DNA of 64,000 bases, taken from the NCBI GenBank assembly GCA_030142905.1, contig JASJOG010000006.1:186001-250000 (forward strand). Reading direction: 5' to 3'. Below are positions 1-9,012 of this stretch, in pieces; within the stretch, counting starts at the first letter, position 1; every line of letters begins with the position of its first letter. The stretch comes from Heliopora coerulea (taxonomy: Eukaryota; Cnidaria; Anthozoa; Scleralcyonacea; Helioporidae). The notes under the pieces were generated by a model. The model ran no database searches and was not told the DNA's origin. It saw only the letters and a program-made list of their open reading frames with translations. The position numbers and the translations under genes are program-made.

Positions 1-689
1 CTAAATGCTGATTATGTATTTCTTTTGTTTTTGCTTTATGAGTTATTAATGAGTTTGAGAAAGTCCACTCTTGTATAGAAGATTTAGTTGACATGCATAT
101 CTAATTGTGGTGAAGAAGAGGTTAAAAAAATACGTCAAAAATGTCACGGAAAAAATCACGAAAAATTACGTCAATATAATGAAATCAGAGTCAAAAAGTA
201 GCCAATCGCGTCAGCGTTACGCTCAGCAATCTTGTGAGTCTTGCTTTGGCGAAGTGCTTTATTTGGCAACACAAAATGAAAGACTTCGTGGTTGGAGCTT
301 TAGCATAGGTGGGATCGAACAACTGCGACCAATCAAATTCTCGATTATCCCTTAAAAAGCGCAATTTTTGCTGACAGTTTGCGTAGATCGGAATATTGTC
401 TTGAAGACTTCTATGCTTGACTAAATGGCCTATAGCTTTTTTGCTTACCTATTCAAGGACACTTGGATGATGGTGTTATGAAATACAACCAATCGCTAAA
501 AGACATTCTCTGTTCAGCAAACTTTAGTGACCTGTTACGTCATCATGATGGCCCAGAGTGTATCATACAGACCTGATATATAAACAGTTTGGGTAGATAT
601 CAACTGTGATAGTATAGCACAGTATGACTGTATATAATTATTTACCAATGTATGATGATATTTTAAGTCTGTTGACTTGTCATTGCTGT
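1..689. other. No recognised gene
   Basis: AT-rich sequence. The longest reading frame (107-355, +, 82 codons) matches nothing I recognise and has no splice or promoter context. I see no repeat here. Confidence 0.5.
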
Positions 690-975
690 ACCAGTTTTTA
701 AATACGTTGGTTTGCCAGTGCTACTTCTGTCAGTTTGATAAATGACAGGCTGGTTCATGTATTATCGCCACAGGACATTCGAAGTCTGTGAGCAGAGATG
801 CAATAAAGCATATACTGCATTTGTTCACCCCAATTGTGCAAGAATGGTGCAACGTGCCTGCCATATTTCACTCGATCCAACATCGGTACAACAGCCAGAC
901 GATGTTGTCACCCATTGCACAAATATCAATCAGTATGCACTCTGGCCATCATGGTGTTTTCAGGGTTTCGACTAT
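690..975 (+). repeat. Diverged interspersed repeat, copy 1
   Basis: This stretch shares ordered words with 27320-27610: a GTTGGTTTG(C/T)CAGTG block, then CAGTTTGAT, then CAGATGC(A/G)ATAAAG, then ATGGT(G/A)CAAC and a CATGGTGTT/CTGGTGTT block, all in the same order and orientation. That indicates two old copies of one unnamed interspersed repeat. The 88-codon ORF here (742-1008) is probably incidental. Confidence 0.4.
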
Positions 976-1544
976 TTCTTGAACAGTTGTGATATGTGGT
1001 CTGCATGATACAGAGCGTGCATTTTTAGCTTGTACGAGGATTGAGACAATTAAATTCAGAAAAAAAAAACTGTCATTGATACGAAAGCCCTTCAACGGTT
1101 CTGGTTCACTCTCTCACTTGTTCTTTCATAGCCATTTTCCATGACGCCCGCATAGTTTTAACTCTATCTGTTCAGACTAGAGTCATCGATGGTATCACGA
1201 GATCATGTTCAAAACAGTGTGACAAAAATACACTTAAGACGAGAAAATAATGCAAATTGTAATAAGATTAATCTCTTTAAGACATGTCTAAGCAACTTAG
1301 CCTGAGTTCATTAAAATCATGAATAATTTAGACATGATCCCATTATGTTATATAAAGCAAAAATAGCAAGTAACAGGAATTAGAAAAATTTAAAAATCAT
1401 GAAAATGTAACACACATCAAAAAGTTTTAAATCACGAATTTACAATTTCACTCTCGTAAACACCAATAACCATCCCCACACCTGAGATCTATTCGCGTTG
1501 ATGAAAAATTGGTTGCGTACTCCTTTTTGTCGTATTGTTGTTAT

Positions 1545-2228
1545 TATCATTATCATTATCATTATACCTACTACGGGAATGTAGACGCTCCTGCCCACCA
1601 GAGTCCGGGGTTGCACCTTTGGCAAGTGCCATCAACCCCTAAACCAAGGGTAGATAAGACTCTTTAGCTTTGAATATCAACTTATATAGAAGAAGGAAAC
1701 TCCGAGATAAAACCAGAATTAGGTAGGCAGGACGTTGACACGGAACCAGTGAGCTCTATAAAACGAGCAGGCTTTCATAAGGTGACCTAGGGAGTGGCGC
1801 CCTTGCCTTGCCAGCTGGATAGACAGGTAGCCAAAGCTTCAGCTTGCCTTAATTGGCTAGCAGCTCCAAGTACATTACCTTCAGGTGTTGGCAAACCTGC
1901 CCTGTCAGCCCAAGGACTAAAAGACAATCTGAACAGCAGTCTGATGCCCCTGACCTCAGTTGGTTGAGGATGGACAAGCCTTAAATGCTGAAACAGATAA
2001 GCACTTGTCTAAGAATAAACAATGTTCAGTCTCAACCCTTGTAGTGGCACACCTAAACTGACCTTAACCGGTGGGGAAGTGTAACAGACTACTGTTAATG
2101 TCAAACTGGATATACACGTTGGGGAGTGCTTTCAGAGACTTCAGAGGGATGTACATCCCTTACTCCATTATCATTATCATTATTATTATTATTATCATTA
2201 TCAATATCATTATCATCATTATTTTTAG
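1545..2228 (+). mobile_element. Non-autonomous element derived from RLE-type LINE 5' region
   Basis: The element starts beside a (TTATCA)n tract (about 1545-1565) and ends in an (ATT/ATC)n tract (2165-2228). Its first part (about 1585-1690: CCAGAGTCC, TTTGGCAAGTG, CAACCCCTAA, GAAACTC) matches in order the 5' untranslated part of the LINE copy at 6735-6880. No reverse transcriptase follows. I infer a deletion derivative or a short element moved by the LINE machinery. The ORF over the microsatellite (2071-2385), which reads a run of isoleucines, is not taken as a gene. Confidence 0.5.
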
Positions 2229-3648
2229 GGTAAAGCGTGAACCACCTAAGGTAACTATCGAAGAGGAATTGCCTTGCATTCTGGGATCAAAGAAGAGGAC
2301 TATTTACGTGCAACCAACGAACCAAAAATTGCCAACTTTCAGGAAAAATGGAAGCCATGATATTTTGCTTCTTGCGACACACTAAGTATTGTTCATGTCT
2401 TGCAATGCTCTTATAATACAAGTTGCATCTAATAGTACAGGTTGGATGTTAAAACGAGCAATTTACTGATTTCAGAGGCGTAGTGGCTTATTTTACACCA
2501 TAACTTGTTACAAAAAAGTGCTCTATTTTAATGTCAATCTTGTGCAGACTGTTCCGCTTGTAACCAAGTCAGACTGAAACAAACATATGTTTTCTACCAA
2601 CTATTTGTGAATATACTTTTTTGTGAATATACCACAAAATAACTATTTGCGAGCTCTGTTTTCGTCGACGACCAGCTTACAAGAAACTTCAAAGTGAAAA
2701 TTCTTTACGCTTGTCGGCTTGTGGGCTGGGAAACTACATCTAACTTCACCAAAAGGTTGCTTTTTAATAGAGTATTGGCTTGGGGTGCATTGATAACCAA
2801 CGGAGCATTTCGCTTCAGTATAAGTGACTTGTTTATGAGCGAGAACACAAGTGTATAATCAACTAATAGTGAATTATGAATTTTAGACAGTAGGTTAACG
2901 GTTAACGAGATCCGTTTTGAAGTTAAGATGTGCAAGTACACTTCACTTATGTACACTGGTGCGGAATACGTTTAATATTTAAAACACCATCACTAGTGTT
3001 TTACCGAATTTGAAACACGAAGCGACGGTCAAGTGTTTTAGGTCCGATAAAACACACACTGCGAGTTTTTTTAAATAGCTTAAAAAAGCACCTTTATATT
3101 TTAATTGACGAAAAAAAGTTTTGATAATTAAAGTTTTCGGAGTCGCAAAAATTTCACGTGAATCATTAATGATTTTTGAACCAAGTATCAACCATGGGAA
3201 AAAATTGGTGAGCTTGATTACTAATTCTGCGTAGAACGTATCTGCAAAAAATTGCTATCGTAACTATGCAAACAGAATTCAAAGTCTTGGGCCCTATATT
3301 TCTTGACCTGTCACTTCAAGGCAGCATGACATGGAAACGTGGAGAACAACACAACGCAGACCCTATGCCAGTGATTAACCAGTTATCACTAGTAAGGCGA
3401 TGACATTTTTCCGTCGTTGCTGATCTGAGCGATGTACAAAACTTTGCAAACGAAGTGTAAGGTGATTTTTTGAATGGCCTTTGAGGTAAATTTGTCACTA
3501 TAGTAGGAACTTTGCTGTGTTTTTCGTTCTTTGCCACTACTGATAATTTGTTACCTTGGACAAGGCTTTTAGTTTGTGACTAACCCGTAGCTGTAGCTGA
3601 TCAATAGAGAAACGCGAACGTGATTTCTTGCAGTTGTTTTATGCGTGG
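2229..3648. other. No recognised gene
   Basis: Several ORFs of 70-83 codons on the minus strand (2705-2956, 2979-3191, 3316-3537) have no family resemblance, no paired splice sites and no conserved-looking composition. Nothing else is supported. Confidence 0.5.
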
Positions 3649-3886
3649 TTCACAGGAGTGAAGCCAACACAGACACAACGACGACACAAAAGATAAGACA
3701 AAGCAGGTATTCCTACGGGATAGCGGCCGCAAACGCCGGCAAAAGCGCCAGGACAAGGTTACTCAAAAAGTAAAACAAGTTTCCTATGTCTTGTACCTGT
3801 GCATATGTTTTTTTATGTGCATTTTACCGAGATCCACGCGTAAATTTTGCTTGTCCTTGCGCTTGCGTTTGTATCACTCGTGTGAA
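3649..3886. mobile_element. MITE-like element, TTCACA..GAGTGA terminal repeats
   Basis: The left end TTCACAGGAGTG (3649) and right end CACTCGTGTGAA (3875-3886) are inverted copies with one mismatch. The inside has CA-rich then CTTGTCCTTGCGCTTGCG-type sequence. Similar material recurs at 41481-41630 and 41870-42118, so this is a small family. No coding capacity. A short target duplication was not clear. Confidence 0.45.
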
Positions 3887-4656
3887 CGAGGCTTCAGGTT
3901 GAGGTTGTAACCAGATCACCGTATTTTTATTAATCTTGATTGTTTGTTCATATTAGCACTTCGTATTGTATTTATCCGGAAGGGTTGGTGATCTTAGTTT
4001 GCAGTGAATTAATACGTAGTCACTATACCTCGCGTATGGTTTTGATCATAGCCAACGTTTGTCCATTTTCTGACCGATCTCTTCCCTTTCAGTGGCTAGT
4101 TTTAGTAATTCGACATGGTTAGAGGACAAACCTTTTGACCTTTATGTGTCTTGTCACTTACAAAGAAAAACTGCGTGTTGTGTCGATGCGAAAGACGTTA
4201 CAATCTCATTCTAAACTACTGCAGTCTCTTTTTTTCATAGAAGATCGAAAATTCTACTTTAATCCTCAAATTTACGTGAATTTCTTAATCAAAGTTGTTA
4301 AATAATTTTATAAGTCGTTAAATCATGTCTTGTAGAACAATTTTTTGAAAGTTATAAATATTTTTACATGTTTTTCTTGTTCATTTTTCTTTCTCCTGAA
4401 CGAATAGTAAGAACGAACTGGGCCGTTACGTCACAATCGCATAATCATATCGTATAAGTTAACCTTAATCATGTAACCCTAATATTTTCCCTTTGTTCTT
4501 TGTTCTCTCCTTGTTTATGTTTTGTTCTCTAATTTTCTCTTTTGTTCCTAGTGTCATTCAAGCGCGAAGACGATGTAAATTAATTACACCTCTTCAGACA
4601 ACAGTCTTCCCGCTTAAATCGTACAAGATTTTTATTCAATTTATAATTTAAATATA

Positions 4657-4660
<4 letters not shown>

Positions 4661-4704
<44 letters not shown>
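4661..4704. repeat. (AT)n microsatellite
   Basis: Uninterrupted AT dinucleotide run directly abutting the left arm of the inverted-repeat element that starts at 4705. Confidence 0.95.
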
Positions 4705-4708
<4 letters not shown>

Positions 4709-5213
4709 TTTCTTGAACTCGGTTCTCCGGATTTACGGTTTTGGTCTTGAGCTTTCAACTCGATTCATCAAGCCGTCGTCTGAAGTGAATGGGAGCTTTT
4801 GCCCGTAAGCACTTATGCCAGCAGGATGTGTCTCAGGCCACGCAAAATCAAGACATGCACGCGAATTTCTATAAGCCTGGCACAGCATCCAATCCTCCAC
4901 GATCAACCGGCATATAGAAATCCCAGAAACCTACCTCCAACCGAAGCGCCTCTACCCCAGCCAATGTCCAAAACCTTCTCTCACAACCACTACACAACCG
5001 GAGAATGTTGCTATCAACCCACCAAACACCAAAAATCCAACAAACAAACCCAACGAATTAGCAACACCCCAACCTATCAGACGTTCACAAAGACTGCTGG
5101 CACAAGTGCTTACGGGCAAAAGCTCCCATTCACATCTGACGACGGCTTGATGAATCGAGTTGAAAGCTCAAGACCAAAACCGTAAATCCGGAGAACCGCG
5201 TTCAAGAAATCTC
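4705..5213. mobile_element. Long inverted-repeat element with hammerhead-like motif
   Basis: The arms 4705-4823 and 5095-5213 (119 nt each) are inverted copies with about four mismatches and no net indels. They enclose about 270 nt that is strikingly C/A-rich and G/T-poor on the + strand. The right arm carries CTGACGA at 5136, a pairable GGCTTGAT..ATCGAGTT stem and then GAAAGCTC (to 5169), the order of a hammerhead core. In the left arm, on the minus strand, the core reads CAGACGA and is damaged. Penelope-like elements are known to carry hammerheads in their terminal repeats, so a defective PLE derivative is the best guess. The 128-codon ORF spanning arms and loop is not considered a gene. 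Confidence 0.6.
5136..5169 (+). ncRNA. Hammerhead-like core, degenerate
   Basis: CUGACGA, an 8-bp stem II with a GA loop (three G-U pairs), then GAAA followed by GCUC. Helix III would be the self-complementary AGCU, which cannot form a hairpin loop alone. Stem I is weak: the downstream AAGACC has no good partner upstream. Probably an inactive relic of a motif known from PLEs. Confidence 0.35.
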
Positions 5214-5822
5214 ATAATATGCTTGGATTGCACATTTTTAACTCATATATATAAAGTAGGGCTTAGTAAACAACCAAAAGAAGTAGCCAATCTTTTGGCA
5301 CAAACGTTTTCGTTTTATTGGAAGCTCTTCAGGTGCGTATATACAGAGTGGTTGCGTTACTTTATTATATGGTCTATAATGGCATGAATATTCTATTGTT
5401 AACCTCATTTGGTTCTTATTCTAATTATAGGGTTATTTTAACCCTTTCATACATGATATTTTTATTCTTTTGTTCTTTGTTTTCTTTTGTTTTTTGCTTT
5501 GTTCTTTCATTAGTTCTATTGTTGTAATTTGTTGTTGCACGACAACGGTATGGATGAAAGGGTTAATGTCATGTATGGTGGCTAAATTTAGAAATTAGTT
5601 ATCTGTTAAGTTTGCTTGGTTGGAATAATTAGTTCAAGTTTAAGTCCGGTTTTAGTAGCGAAATAAGTTCCTTTCCTTTCATTTCCCTGAACAGTCTATT
5701 TGAATTGTTGCATGGGTAAATTGGCATAATCTTGAAATGCCCATTGTTGCAATTCTTCAGATGATTACTAAACCCTACTTTTTTCTATATAACACTAGTG
5801 TTTCTATAACCAAATGATTTCA
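5214..5822. other. AT-rich, pyrimidine-run region, no gene
   Basis: Contains a TTTTGTTCTTTGTTTTC-type run near 5468-5500, resembling runs at 4492-4550 and 41640-41700. No supported coding sequence. Confidence 0.45.
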
Positions 5823-5853
<31 letters not shown>

Positions 5854-5876
5854 CATACATACATACATACATACAT

Positions 5877-5911
<35 letters not shown>
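5823..5911. repeat. (AT)n (ATAC)n (AT)n compound microsatellite
   Basis: AT run, then about eight ATAC units, then a second AT run. It directly abuts the foldback at 5912. Confidence 0.95.
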
Positions 5912-5912
<1 letters not shown>

Positions 5913-6022
5913 GTATAGGTTATTTTGAGGCAACGAGGGGATATGTGATTTACTCACCGAGGGCGTAGCCCAAGGTGAATGAATCACATATCCCCGGGTG
6001 GCCTCAAAATAACTTACTTATA
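5912..6022. mobile_element. Foldback element (~50-nt arms)
   Basis: The left arm reads GTATAGGTTATTTTGAGGC..GGGGATATGTGATT..CTCACC. Its inverted copy ends at GTTATTTTGAGGCC..TATAC. A GGGC-GTA-GCCC mini-stem lies in the loop. It may be one end of a larger element continuing to the right, but no partner end was found. Confidence 0.55.
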
Positions 6023-6721
6023 CTTCACATGGACGACGTTGATTCGAGAGACAATTGCAAGGAGATGCTTTTGTTCTGAGGATCTTCCCGAATGCGTATT
6101 TAAAGCGCTGAAATAATACAATAGAAGTATGAACATTTGTAGTAGGGTTTTGTCGAGGTATATTTAAATTGCAAAGTGATTTGTTTGGTTGGTTTAATAT
6201 GCTGAAACTTGGTAAAGATGAGTGGTGGGTCGGACGAGATTTTTTGAACACAAAATTAGTGTTGAATCGGATCCGACTAAAAAGGTCATAAGTATGTAAA
6301 TTCTCTTCATACCTACCGAAGGGTTAGTTGAAAAGATAAAAAGTCCGTTTCAGACGTTTTACAAAGAAGCAAGGACTGTTTCATGAATGGCCAACAACAA
6401 AGGAATTTAAGGTAGGCGATAGCGTTTCCCGAGCTAAGTCATGTGGTCTCAATATGAGCAATTGCTCAGTTGTACTTAAAATGTGAGATGTTTTACGTGT
6501 TTATAAGACTTATTATGTCATCGTTGGCTCAGTTTCTGTTCTTGAGAGGTTTATAACTAACTTATAAACCTCATAAAGATATTCATGAACTTTCCACCGA
6601 AACTTCCCCATTTCTGTCCGTTTGTCGGGCAAGTTAATTACTTCTTTCGAAACTTCACCAACGATAATGTGTAAGTCAGTTATATACCTTAACCTCGGTG
6701 TTTAAGCGATATGTAAACAAG
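6023..6721. other. No recognised gene
   Basis: Only short ORFs (for example 6018-6251, -) without family resemblance. No repeat identified before the LINE starting near 6722. Confidence 0.4.
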
Positions 6722-8302
6722 AATTTGGACGATCCCGCCCTCCAGAGTCCCGGGTGACACCGTTGGCAAGTGTTAGCAACCCCTAAGTTACCCCTGTTAG
6801 GGGTATAACAAGAATCGGGTGAGTGAGGCTTGTTAACTTTGGTAGGCAACCCACCTAGGAGAAGGGAACTCTGAATGACAATCCTGCTTTCTGGTGATGT
6901 TAAACCTCAATTATGATGAACATGGAAGGTGCATATCATAAAACAAGCGATAACGGCGTTAATGGGACTGGAGCTACTAGGGAAAGTGCTTCGCTCGGCA
7001 TGGAAGTGGGGCGACAGCAGCCCCCTCCAGGTCATCATCAAGCGACAGCTAGATTGAAATGGAGTAAAGAAGTCAACAGGATTGTAATGAAGTGTTTCTG
7101 CAAGATTAATCCAAAAAACGGGAGTATAGGAAGAGGATGCTTGGAATTTGGAAAGAGGTGGGGGGTTTTGAAATCTCTGAACAGAGGTTGGCTGACCAAG
7201 CTAGAATGATTAAATTAAATGGGTAGTTATCCGAGGTAGAACTGGAAGAGATAAGGAGAGAAGTGGGTCAAGAAATGCAAGGCGGAGAGACTGCGGCAAA
7301 CTCCGATGAAGCGGGAAACCAAGATGGTTTTGAGGGTGAAGTGAGGGAACAAACGGACACTGAGAATGTCTGACCACCGAGAGCATGATTCATCTAATGA
7401 TGAAATGAGCACTGAGGAAGTAATTGCTGATATGGAAAAAGGATGAAGTATCGAGGAGATCCAAAGAAGATAAAAGGATGAAGAATATACTCCTAACTTA
7501 AGATATGTTGAAAGGGAAAGGTTGAAAGAAAAAGTGAAAGAAGTAATCAAGGTGCTCGCTTTCATAGAAACTACAGATATTACACAGACCAACAAGCTAT
7601 TACTTGCTTCAGGACAGGTAGTTGCAAAGAGACTTGGCATTAAATAGCAACAGAGGAGGGAAAGGGTTGTACCCTGGTGGAAGAGGAGGTTAAATGGCCA
7701 GGTTGCACAGTTAAGAAAAGACAAGCAGGATAGAGAGGATAAAATCTGGTCAGTTCAATAACACATTCTTTCAGGAGTGTCTAGAAGATAGATATAATTT
7801 GAAGTAGAAAGGAGTTAACCTGGAAGATTAAAGCAGAGGGTGTTGGAAAAGAATAAGAAGATCAGGTGGTATGAAAGCAGGATAGAGCAATATAGGTTAA
7901 TAGGATGTTTCGGTCAAATCAGGAACGCCTTTGTGAGAAACTTGACGATATGGAGACTGAGAACACCATGATCCCAGATCCAGCCGAAAGCAAGACATTC
8001 TGGGCCTGCATCTGGGATAACCCAGTAAATCACAACAGCAATGCTTATTGGCTGAAAGATGTGGCAAGCAAGCTCACTTGTGTGCAGAATCAGAACTACT
8101 TGGTGGTAACTCCAGCGATGGTGACCAAGCATTTGACGAATATAGCTGAGTTGAAAGCACCTGGACATGATGTACAGAGAGGGTAGCTGTACAACTGCAG
8201 GACTGCCTGCTCACAAATCAGGTACCTGAATGGTTTACAACGGATAGAACAACGTCGATCCTTAAAGAAAAGGAAAAAGGAAACGTTGCACCCACTGATC
8301 TG
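6722..8302 (+). pseudogene. RLE-type LINE, 5' portion, decayed
   Basis: The 5' untranslated block (6735-6880) matches the element at 1585. Next comes a broken ORF. Frame 6913 reads a basic N-terminal domain with KWSKEVNRIVMKCF; after a frameshift it reads SEQRLADQARMIKLNG, a stop, then SEVELEEIRREVGQEM. From 7905 it resumes with FWACIWDNPVNHN, WLKDVASKL and KAPGHD, the segment just upstream of the reverse transcriptase fingers. It breaks off after a decayed VPEWFTTDRTTSILKEKEKGN near 8302, where unrelated repeat sequence begins. The missing RT and endonuclease are represented by other copies at 11957-15451. Stops and frameshifts show it is dead. The 165-codon antisense ORF at 7227-7724 is a shadow. 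Confidence 0.75.
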
Positions 8303-8400
8303 AAAAATAGGACTGGATCGCGCGACCCAGGGGTTGGAGTGCGGGAGAAAATGAAGCCCGCGAAATTCAATCTGCGCCATATTGGAGTGACCACTTTCTC
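8303..8400. repeat. Fragment shared with the 29.76-30.20 kb element
   Basis: GACTGGATCG, AAATGAAGCC, GCGAAATT and GCGCC occur here in the same order and spacing as at 29781-29860. It truncates the LINE copy on its right, so it probably inserted into it or marks a deletion junction. Confidence 0.45.
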
Positions 8401-8473
8401 GGTAACGTTGTTGTAAGGCTATTATGAAAATGAGGAAACTCGTACGTAGGGCTGTAGTAAACGAAGAAAAAAT

Positions 8474-8568
8474 ATGAAAGGAAACGACAACACATCCCAA
8501 AGTGATAGTGAGGGATCTGACGATGAAGAATCCAGGTTAAAAAGAAAATTTTCACGGACATTTCACTG
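8474..8568 (+). CDS. Possible short first exon, acidic then basic peptide
   Basis: An ATG at 8474 opens 31 codons rich in S, D and E (SDSEGSDDEES) followed by a basic stretch (RLKRKFSR). It ends at a textbook splice donor (CTG|GTAAGTATG, GT at 8569). The next candidate coding block downstream on this strand is the decayed integrase-core gene at 9013, and a weak acceptor (TGAGCAG) sits at 8992. I do not recognise the peptide. Treat it as a hypothesis: there is no cDNA evidence, and mobile DNA surrounds it. Confidence 0.2.
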
Positions 8569-8589
8569 GTAAGTATGGGGTGTCATTAC

Positions 8590-8952
8590 CGTCAAAACTA
8601 TTATGTTTCGTTATTATCTACCGGTTCATTATTATACGGTTTTTCGTTATTATTATTCCCAAGTTCATCATGATCATGCAATGTCTAGTTATTAATTTGC
8701 ATTTCTTTGTTATTATTATACACTGCTTTGTTATTATTATGCACAGTTGATTTGTTATTATTATGCGCTGTTTCTTTATTATAAAGCATTGGTTTGTATT
8801 GGCACACACTGTTTCGTTATTATTGTGCAATGTTTCATTATTTGTACCGATTTGTTATTATTAGGCACTGTTTCAGTATTATTTTGCAATGTTTCGATAT
8901 TATCATGCACTGTGGCATTATTATGCAGTGTTGTACTATTATCATCACCTAG
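8590..8952 (+). repeat. Degenerate minisatellite, TTATTATTATGCACTGTTTCG-like unit
   Basis: About a dozen imperfect units of 20-30 nt with the core GTTATTATTATGCA(C/A)TGTTTC(G). ORFs on both strands here are products of the repeat, not genes. Confidence 0.7.
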
Positions 8953-9012
8953 CAAAATTTCATGTACGTGTGAGTAGCTGGTACATTGAGCAGGGCAGAA
9001 AGACAAACGAAC

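Noticed and set aside
2071..2385. 104-codon ORF with polyisoleucine
   Set aside because: The centre is an ATT/ATC microsatellite; the following TTTTTAG|GG acceptor-like site is not backed by a donor or a known domain.
4799..5185. 128-codon ORF
   Set aside because: Runs through both arms and the C/A-rich loop of an inverted-repeat element; no family resemblance.
7227..7724. 165-codon minus-strand ORF
   Set aside because: Antisense to the recognisable LINE N-terminal coding region on the plus strand; no domain.
8590..9006. Several ORFs on both strands
   Set aside because: Generated by the TTATTATTATGCACTG minisatellite.
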